Below are positions 6,876 to 13,011 of a DNA stretch of 18,172 nt, one piece after another. The notes under the pieces are model-generated. The model made no database searches and was not told the DNA's origin. It was given only the letters and a program-made list of their open reading frames with translations. Made by a program: the position numbers and the translations under genes. The stretch spans positions 1-18,172 of the forward strand of contig CAMLQS010000065.1 of assembly GCA_946482165.1 (NCBI GenBank). Reading direction: 5' to 3'. The DNA comes from an uncultured Verrucomicrobiota bacterium (GTDB lineage: Bacteria; Verrucomicrobiota; Verrucomicrobiae; Opitutales; Opitutaceae). Position 1 is the stretch's first letter. Every line of letters begins with the position of its first letter.

Positions 6876-8348
6876 ATGTATCTTCACACCCTGCTTTACC
6901 GGTTCCGCTGGCTGCACGCGCCTTCCGTGCTGCTCCTGCTCCTCCTGCAACGCATGCCCGTGCTGCGCGTGCTCGCCGGCGCCTCGCCCGGCTTCGGGCT
7001 CCAGTCCGGAGACCTGTTGAAATCCGCCTTCGCCCTAGCCGCCCTCGGCGCGGTCGACACCGTCGCGGGCGCCACCACCTTCAACGCCACCGTCGTCTCG
7101 CCCACGACCGTCACGCCGACCAGCGGCGGCCCGGGAGCCACATTCAACGCGAGCGGCAACGCCAACGCCGCCTTCAGCGTCGCGTTCAATGTCACCGGCG
7201 CCCCGGCCACCGCAAAATCCTGGAAAGTCACCGGCACCTTCCCGCCCGGCCTCACCGTCGCGGGCGGCACCGCGGTGGCCGGCGGGTTTCGGGTCAACGC
7301 GCTCAAAGTCACCATCTCCGGCAGGCCCACCGCCGCCGCCGTCCAGTCCCTTACCGTCACCGCCTACGATTCGCTCAACACGCCCTCCACCGCCAACCAG
7401 GCCAGCGTCACCTGCCGCATAACCGTCGTCGGCGCCAACGCCCCTCCGTCCTTCACCACCCATCCCGGATCGCAGGCCGTCACCTCCGGCGGCAACGTCA
7501 CCTTCACCGCCGCCGTCACCGGCACGCCGACTCCGACGCTCCAGTGGTTCAAGGGCACCACGTCGCTCCCGGGAAAAACCACGGCCACGCTCGCGCTCAC
7601 CGGTGTCACCGTCGCCGACGCGGGCGATTACAAGCTCGTCGCGACCAACTCATCCGCGCCCGCCGGCGTCTCGTCCAACGTCGCCACGCTCACGGTCAAC
7701 ACCGCGCCGGCCATCACCAGCGCAGCGTCCGCTCTGTTCCAGGCGCTTCAAACCGGCCAGACCTTCACCGTGACCGCGACGGGGAATCCGGCGCCGACCT
7801 TTTCCGCCACCGGTCTTCCCGCCTGGGCCGTGCTCGATCCCGCCACCGGTGTCATCAGCGGCACTCCCGCCACCGCCCAGGCCGGCACGACAACGGTCAC
7901 GCTGACCGCGAGCAACGGCGTCGCGCCCGCCGCCAACCAGACCTTTTCGCTCTTGGTGAAAACCGCCGTGCGCCTCTGGCAGGAGGCCGGCTTCACCGCC
8001 GCAGAGCTCGCCGCTCCCGACGTTTCGGGCAACGCCGCCGTCCTCGCGCCCGACGGTCTGCCCAATCTGCTCCACTACGCGCTCGGCTACGGCCCGCGCG
8101 AGACCGTTCCCTCCTCCGCTCTCGCGTTCTCTAGGATCGGCGACGACTTGGCCCTTGTCTACGCCCGGCCGAGCACCCGGTTCGGCGTCGTTTACCACGT
8201 CGAAAGCTCCACGGACCTCATCACCTGGAGCACCACCGGCGTCACACACCAGTTGGTCTCCTCCTCGGGCGGCGTCGACACCTGGCGCGGCTCCGTGCCC
8301 GCCGGAGCGCCTCGGGTGTTTCTGCGCTTGAAGGTCGCCGAACAATAA
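6876..8348 (+). CDS. Ig-like secreted/anchored protein with DTVAGAT module (paralogue 1)
   Basis: This is a 490-residue protein. Residues 1-67 form an unusual N-terminal module: RWLHAP, a hydrophobic stretch (about 16-34, ending QRMPVLR), a short loop, a second hydrophobic stretch LLKSAFALAALGAV, then DTVAGAT (61-67). It could be an extended signal sequence, a membrane anchor, or a flavinylation site. Next come a putative-Ig (He_PIG-like) domain (about 71-185), an Ig-like domain (about 190-275, TLQWFKG...DAGDYKLVATN), a second He_PIG-like domain (about 278-362, AVLDPATGVISGTP), and a C-terminal module common in verrucomicrobial secreted proteins (DGLPNLLHYALGYGP, VYHVESSTDLITWS). No catalytic residues stand out. 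I chose ATG 6876 because it lies just after the DUF4266 stop; the frame is open to 6717 but that part overlaps the lipoprotein gene. Confidence 0.82.
   Translation: MYLHTLLYRFRWLHAPSVLLLLLLQRMPVLRVLAGASPGFGLQSGDLLKSAFALAALGAVDTVAGATTFNATVVSPTTVTPTSGGPGATFNASGNANAAFSVAFNVTGAPATAKSWKVTGTFPPGLTVAGGTAVAGGFRVNALKVTISGRPTAAAVQSLTVTAYDSLNTPSTANQASVTCRITVVGANAPPSFTTHPGSQAVTSGGNVTFTAAVTGTPTPTLQWFKGTTSLPGKTTATLALTGVTVADAGDYKLVATNSSAPAGVSSNVATLTVNTAPAITSAASALFQALQTGQTFTVTATGNPAPTFSATGLPAWAVLDPATGVISGTPATAQAGTTTVTLTASNGVAPAANQTFSLLVKTAVRLWQEAGFTAAELAAPDVSGNAAVLAPDGLPNLLHYALGYGPRETVPSSALAFSRIGDDLALVYARPSTRFGVVYHVESSTDLITWSTTGVTHQLVSSSGGVDTWRGSVPAGAPRVFLRLKVAEQ
7016..7075 (+). repeat. 60-base direct repeat, copy 1 (module end incl. 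DTVAGAT)
   Basis: This stretch matches 8550-8609 at 59 of 60 positions; the one difference is a/c near the middle (ccctagcc against ccctcgcc). It encodes the second hydrophobic segment and nearly all of the DTVAGAT heptad of paralogue 1. Third-codon positions match as well, unlike the more diverged flanks. Confidence 0.9.
7056..7076 (+). other. Candidate flavinylation motif DTVAGAT in Ig-like protein 1 (Thr67)
   Basis: The codons encode residues 61-67, Asp-Thr-Val-Ala-Gly-Ala-Thr, followed by Thr. The heptad is the same in paralogue 2 and differs from the DUF3570 copy only by Val for Ile. An alternative reading is that AGA is a signal-peptidase AxA site with cleavage just before Thr67; the sequence alone cannot decide. 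Confidence 0.45.
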
Positions 8349-8355
8349 GCCGCTC

Positions 8356-8380
8356 CGGTCGCTTCATCGGGGCGCGACCG
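8356..8380 (+). other. GC-rich hairpin just after Ig-like gene 1
   Basis: A perfect 7-base inverted repeat, cggtcgc (8356-8362) and gcgaccg (8374-8380), encloses an 11-base loop. It begins eight bases after the stop codon in the 61-base gap, the largest within the operon. There is no following T-run, so it is not a standard intrinsic terminator. It might reduce read-through or protect the upstream mRNA. Confidence 0.4.
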
Positions 8381-8409
8381 CTTCGTCCAAATTCGGATCC
8401 GTCGTCGTC

Positions 8410-10914
8410 ATGAATTTCTCGATACTGTTCCAGCGTCTCCGCTGGCTGCACGCGCCCGCGTTCCTGCTCGTGCTGCTTCTGCAACGCGCGCCCGTGCTGC
8501 GCCTGTTCGCCGGCGCCTCGCCCGACTTCGGCCTCCGGGCCGGCGACTTGTTGAAATCCGCCTTCGCCCTCGCCGCCCTCGGCGCGGTCGACACCGTCGC
8601 GGGCGCCACGAGTTTCAACTCGATTCCGGTTGCTCCGACCATCGCCAATCCGGACTCCACCGGCGTCGGCGGGACCTTCACCGTCTCGAGTCCGGTAGAC
8701 GAATCCTTCGGCCTCTCTTTCACCGTCTCGGGTTCTCCCGCCCCGGTTCGTTCCTGGAAGGTCTCCGGCGGCCTGCCTCCCGGCGTCGGCGTCACCGGCG
8801 GTTCCGTCACCGCGTCGGGCATCGTCGCAAACGGCCTCAAGCTCACGCTCGACGGCAACCCCAACGTCCCCGGTTCATACACGCTCACGGTCGGCGCCTA
8901 CGAAAATCTCAACGCCGGCGGACGCAGCGCCAGCGTCATCTGCCGCGTCACGATCAGCGGAGTCTCTTTGCCCGCCGCGCCGGTCTTCGCCACCGAGCCC
9001 GCATCCCGGACCGTCGCCGCCGGCTCCAACGTCACCTTCACCGCCGTCGTCGCCGGTTCTCCCGCGCCGACTCTGCAATGGTTCAAGGACGACGAGCCGC
9101 TGCCGGGCAAGACCGCCGCCACGCTGACCTTGGTCGCCGTCCAGCCCGCAGCCGCGGGCGGCTACCGCCTCGTCGCCACCAACGATTCCGCCCCCGGAGG
9201 CGTGTCGTCCGCGACCGCGACGCTCACGGTCAACCACGCCCCGATCATCGCCTCCTCGCCGCCCGCCGCGCTCACCGCCGGGCTCGGGGACACCGTCACG
9301 CTCTCCGTCGCCGCCACCGCGCAACCCTCCGCTTCCTACCAATGGCGCAAGGGCGCGGCCGCTCTGCCCGACCAGACCGGTCCCGACCTGACGCTGGGTC
9401 CGATCACCTTCGCGGACGACGGCACCTACTCGGTCGTCGTGTCCAACGCCGTCGGCTCGCGCACTCTTTCCACGCGGCTCTCCGTGATCGTGCCGCCGCC
9501 CGCCGATCTGGTCGACCCGGGCACGCTCAAGACCGGTTCCTCCGTCCGCTTCGATCTCGGCGGCGGCCGGCCGGTGCCGGAGGGGCTCGTCTACAAAGCG
9601 AAGGGTTTGCCCGCCGGTCTCACGCTCGATCCCGCCACCGGAATCATCACAGGCGTCATCAAGGCCCGCCCCGGCGCCGCCAAAGTCCTCACCTACGCCC
9701 AGGCCGGCGCGCTCAAGAGCGTGACCAAAACCGCCACGCTCCTCATCGGCGCCTTCCCGGCCTCGCTCGTCGGAAAATACGAGGCGCTGCTCGACGCCGC
9801 GGGCGAGACGCCGCTGCCCGCCGGCAAGCTCAGCCTTGCCGTTGCCGCCAACGGCGCCGTCACCGGCACGCTCCTCGCCGACGGCCTCGCGGGTCTGCCG
9901 GTGCGAGGTGGGCTCGTTCTGGCCGAAAGCCAGACCTCCGCCGCCGCCACGCTTTCCGTCGCCCGCGCCAAGCCGCTTCCGCCCTATACCCTCGTCCTCT
10001 CGGTTCATGACAACGCTCCCGCGCTCGCCGCCACGCTCTCGCTCGGAGCCGACATCCTTGGCGCCGCCACCGAAGGAGCCCGCCTTCTCGGCGCCGCGCC
10101 GGCCGGAGCGGTCGGCCCGCACACACTCCTGCTTTCCGCGCCGACCAACCTCGGTTCCGTCGCCGAGTTCCCTCTCGGCTTCGGCCACGCCACCGCGACG
10201 CTCAACGCGAAGGGCGTGCTCACGCTTTCGGGCAAGCACGCCGACGGCGCGAGATTCACCGCCTCGCTGCCTCTCGGCGCCGACCGCGTGGCCCGGCTTT
10301 ATTCCAAGCCCTATGCGCTCGTCGGCGGCTACCTCGCCGGGCCGCTGCCCTTCACGCCGCGCGCCGACAACCCCGATCGCTGGCGCGTCACCGCGTCCGC
10401 AGGTTCCGAACTCTACTGGCGCAAGCCCGACCCCGTCGCCGCCACGGCCAACTACGCCGACGGCTTTGGCCCTCTCGCGCTCACCGCCCGCATCGAGCCT
10501 TGGACAAAACCTGCCGCCGCCGCGCCGCTGCCTCCGCTCCTCGGGCTGCCTCCCTCCGGCGACCTCGCCCTGGAAATTGCCGCCACCGGCGTGGCCAACA
10601 CCGAAGACGGTCCCCACGGCCTGCCCGTCGCGCTGCATTTCGACCCGATAAAAAACCTCTTCGCCGTCGTCGGCGCCAACCCCGCGGTCTTCACCGCGAA
10701 ACTCGCCCCCGCCACCGGCGCGCTTGGCGGCGGGTTCATTCTGAAAACCATCCCGCCTCTTGCCCCGCGAAAAGTGACCTTCGCCGGCGTGGCCATCCAA
10801 CACGCACCCGACGACGGGCCCGGCCCCGTCGCCGGCGGTTTTTTCCTTCTCCCCGCTGCAGCCGCGGGCGGCCCCGTCTTCTCCGGTCGGGTCGTCCTCT
10901 CCGTCGCTCCCTGA
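8410..10914 (+). CDS. Large Ig-like secreted/anchored protein with DTVAGAT module (paralogue 2)
   Basis: This 834-residue protein begins with the same 67-residue module as its neighbour (RWLHAPAFLLVLLLQRAPVL, then LLKSAFALAALGAV and DTVAGAT at 61-67). It continues with a He_PIG-like domain (about 71-185), an Ig-like domain (192-275, TLQWFKDDEPLPGK), a second Ig-like domain (278-362, SYQWRKGAAALP...DDGTYSVVVSNAVG) and another He_PIG-like unit (366-447, GLTLDPATGIITG). From about 450 to the end lies a long beta-rich region starting VGKYEALLDAAGE, of a type I associate with verrucomicrobial surface proteins; its ending GGPVFSGRVVLSVAP is typical. There are few cysteines and no recognisable catalytic site. 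It is probably an extracytoplasmic structural or carrier protein. ATG 8410 is the only well-placed start. The gene ends 14 bases before the DsbD-like gene. Confidence 0.82.
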   Translation: MNFSILFQRLRWLHAPAFLLVLLLQRAPVLRLFAGASPDFGLRAGDLLKSAFALAALGAVDTVAGATSFNSIPVAPTIANPDSTGVGGTFTVSSPVDESFGLSFTVSGSPAPVRSWKVSGGLPPGVGVTGGSVTASGIVANGLKLTLDGNPNVPGSYTLTVGAYENLNAGGRSASVICRVTISGVSLPAAPVFATEPASRTVAAGSNVTFTAVVAGSPAPTLQWFKDDEPLPGKTAATLTLVAVQPAAAGGYRLVATNDSAPGGVSSATATLTVNHAPIIASSPPAALTAGLGDTVTLSVAATAQPSASYQWRKGAAALPDQTGPDLTLGPITFADDGTYSVVVSNAVGSRTLSTRLSVIVPPPADLVDPGTLKTGSSVRFDLGGGRPVPEGLVYKAKGLPAGLTLDPATGIITGVIKARPGAAKVLTYAQAGALKSVTKTATLLIGAFPASLVGKYEALLDAAGETPLPAGKLSLAVAANGAVTGTLLADGLAGLPVRGGLVLAESQTSAAATLSVARAKPLPPYTLVLSVHDNAPALAATLSLGADILGAATEGARLLGAAPAGAVGPHTLLLSAPTNLGSVAEFPLGFGHATATLNAKGVLTLSGKHADGARFTASLPLGADRVARLYSKPYALVGGYLAGPLPFTPRADNPDRWRVTASAGSELYWRKPDPVAATANYADGFGPLALTARIEPWTKPAAAAPLPPLLGLPPSGDLALEIAATGVANTEDGPHGLPVALHFDPIKNLFAVVGANPAVFTAKLAPATGALGGGFILKTIPPLAPRKVTFAGVAIQHAPDDGPGPVAGGFFLLPAAAAGGPVFSGRVVLSVAP
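8550..8609 (+). repeat. 60-base direct repeat, copy 2 (module end incl. DTVAGAT)
   Basis: This is the partner of 7016-7075 with one mismatch in 60 bases, encoding the same residues of the N-terminal module of paralogue 2. It points to tandem duplication of the Ig-like gene with later divergence, or to gene conversion holding this part constant. Confidence 0.9.
8590..8610 (+). other. Candidate flavinylation motif DTVAGAT in Ig-like protein 2 (Thr67)
   Basis: The codons encode residues 61-67, Asp-Thr-Val-Ala-Gly-Ala-Thr, followed by Ser-Phe-Asn. It matches paralogue 1 in sequence and residue number. Flavin attachment at Thr67 is inferred from similarity to ApbE target motifs and from apbE in the same operon. 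Confidence 0.45.
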
Positions 10915-10928
10915 AGTTTTCCGCGCCC

Positions 10929-13007
10929 ATGCTCGTCCGTCCCTTTCGCTTGCTCCTGCTCCTCGCCCTCTGCGCGCTCCCCGTTGCCTTGCGCGCGCAG
11001 GTGAAAGCCTCGCTTGTCGCGCTCAAGTCCACATTCCCCGCCTCCGCGTCCGAGGTTGTCGTGGGCCTCCGGCTGGAGCACGAGCCGCACTGGCACACCT
11101 ACTGGCTTCAGCCCGGCACCGGGCTGCCCACCAGCCTCGCCTGGCAACTCCCCCCCGGCTGGAGCGCCGGTCCGATCCGCTGGCCCGCACCCCATCGCGT
11201 CTACGACACCGCGGGCAATCTCGCCGGCAACGGCTACGACGGGGTCGTCACCCTGCCTGTCACGCTTACTCCGCCGCGCGACCTCGCATCCGGCGTGCCT
11301 GTCACGCTGCGCGCCAAGGCCGAGTGGCTCATGTGCAAGGACGTCTGCATCCCCGGCTCCGCCGACTTGAGCATCAGCCTCATGCCCACGGCCCCCGGGG
11401 CGATCACTCCGGCCAACGTCACCGACTCCGCCGAAGGCGAAGCGCTCCTCGCCACGCTCGAATCGCTGCCAAAGCCGCTCCCCGCCGAGCTCGTGGTGAA
11501 GCTCACGCGGACCGACCCTGCCGCGAAGCTCGTTCAATTTAAGGTCTCAGGTCTCCGCCCTCAGCCTTCGGGCGAGCCTTGGTATTTCGACGCCGACGCC
11601 GCCATTGCCTACGACCGGCCTCAGATGCTCGTGTCCGGTTCGTCCGTCGGCCGGCTCGTCATCGACCTTCCGGTCTCCGACTACGCCGAGCCTTTCCCCG
11701 CGCGTCTCCGCGGCTTGCTCACCTTCGCCGGCGGCCCCGCCTACGAGCTCGATCTTCCCATCGCGCCCGCGACCGCCGCGTCCGCCGCCCCGGCGAACTC
11801 CGCCCCATCCCTGGGCGGCATTCTCGCCTTGGCGTTCGTCGGCGGGCTCATCCTGAACCTCATGCCCTGCGTCTTCCCCGTGCTCGGACTGAAGGTCATG
11901 GGCTTCGTGCAACAGTCCGGACATGATCGCAAAAAGATCACCGCGCACGGTCTCGTGTTCACCGGCGGCGTGTTGCTCTCGTTCTGGTTGCTCGCCGGCG
12001 TGCTCGCCGTTCTCCGCGCCGGCGGCTCGCAGCTTGGCTGGGGATTCCAGCTCCAGGAGCCGGCCTTCGTCTTTGCGATGGCCGCGGTCCTCCTCGCCTT
12101 CGCGCTCAACATGTCGGGCGTATTTGAGTTCGCCCTCCGCGCCACCGCCGTCGGCGGCTCGCTCCAGCAAAAGCAGGGCTACGCCGGCTCCTTCTTCACC
12201 GGCGTGCTCGCCACCGTCGTCGCCACCCCGTGCAGCGCGCCCTTCCTCGCCCCCGCCCTCGGCGCCGCGCTCGCCCTCCCGGTCGCCGCGAGCTTCGCCG
12301 TCTTCACCGCCGTCGGCTTCGGCCTCGCCACGCCCTACCTCGCGCTCGCCGCGTTCCCCGCCGCGGTCCGGGCCCTGCCGCGACCCGGCGCCTGGATGGA
12401 GACCTTCAAGCAAGGCATGGCCTTTCTCCTCTACGCCACCGTCGCGCTGATGATCTGGATTCTCGCCGGGCAGGTTTCCCCCGAGGCGCTCCTCTCCGCG
12501 CTTCTCGCGCTCTCCGGTCTCGCGTTCGGGCTCTGGATCTACGGCCGGGCCACCGCGCCCGGGGCGAGAAAACCCCGCCGCGTCGCCCTTGCGCTCTCGC
12601 TCCTCTCCATCGTCGGCGCGCTCTTTGCCGGCTGGCCGCGCGCCGCCGCGCCCGGCGAGATCGTTTGGGAGCCGTGGAGCGCCGAGCGCGTCGCCGAGCT
12701 CCGGAAAGAAGGCCGCCCCATCTACGTCGATTTCACCGCCCGCTGGTGCTTCACCTGCCAGACCAACAAGAAGGCCGTCTTCCACGGCCCCGGCTCCGGC
12801 GAGGTTTTGAAGACCTTCCGTGACAGAAAGGTCGCCGCCCTCCGCGCCGACTGGACCAACCGCGATCCGAAGATCACCGCCGAGCTCGCCCGCTGGAAAC
12901 GCGCCGCCGTGCCGTTCAACCTCGTCTACCTGCCCGCGTCGCCCGAACCCGCGCTCCTCCCCGAATTGCTCACGCCGTCTGTCGTGCTCGGGGAGCTGGT
13001 TCGCTAA
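10929..13007 (+). CDS. dsbD: DsbD/ScsB-like thiol:disulfide interchange transporter
   Basis: This 692-residue protein carries reducing power from the cytoplasm across the inner membrane. Order of parts: signal peptide (1-23, ALRA|Q); a periplasmic alpha-type domain with the redox motif EWLMCKDVCIPG (Cys136/Cys140); a CcdA-like membrane domain (about 295-570) with the paired cysteines in LMPCVFPVLG (Cys314) and VATPCSAPF (Cys435); and a C-terminal thioredoxin-like domain with DFTARWCFTCQTNK (Cys607/Cys610) and cis-proline VPFNLVY (Pro662). All six expected cysteines are present, so it looks functional. The alpha domain resembles ScsB-type proteins more than E. coli DsbD. It starts 14 bases after the second Ig-like gene and is the natural electron source for the TlpA-like protein. 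Its stop lies four bases from the end of the convergent RND gene, with no room for a terminator. Confidence 0.94.
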   Translation: MLVRPFRLLLLLALCALPVALRAQVKASLVALKSTFPASASEVVVGLRLEHEPHWHTYWLQPGTGLPTSLAWQLPPGWSAGPIRWPAPHRVYDTAGNLAGNGYDGVVTLPVTLTPPRDLASGVPVTLRAKAEWLMCKDVCIPGSADLSISLMPTAPGAITPANVTDSAEGEALLATLESLPKPLPAELVVKLTRTDPAAKLVQFKVSGLRPQPSGEPWYFDADAAIAYDRPQMLVSGSSVGRLVIDLPVSDYAEPFPARLRGLLTFAGGPAYELDLPIAPATAASAAPANSAPSLGGILALAFVGGLILNLMPCVFPVLGLKVMGFVQQSGHDRKKITAHGLVFTGGVLLSFWLLAGVLAVLRAGGSQLGWGFQLQEPAFVFAMAAVLLAFALNMSGVFEFALRATAVGGSLQQKQGYAGSFFTGVLATVVATPCSAPFLAPALGAALALPVAASFAVFTAVGFGLATPYLALAAFPAAVRALPRPGAWMETFKQGMAFLLYATVALMIWILAGQVSPEALLSALLALSGLAFGLWIYGRATAPGARKPRRVALALSLLSIVGALFAGWPRAAAPGEIVWEPWSAERVAELRKEGRPIYVDFTARWCFTCQTNKKAVFHGPGSGEVLKTFRDRKVAALRADWTNRDPKITAELARWKRAAVPFNLVYLPASPEPALLPELLTPSVVLGELVR

Positions 13008-13011
13008 GCAC

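Noticed and set aside
8875..10803. Long minus-strand open frame (642 codons) opposite Ig-like gene 2
   Set aside because: It is Gly/Arg-rich shadow translation with no domains; the plus strand has a coherent multi-domain protein. The same applies to minus frames at 4822-6318 and 11547-12785 and the plus frame at 1641-3215.
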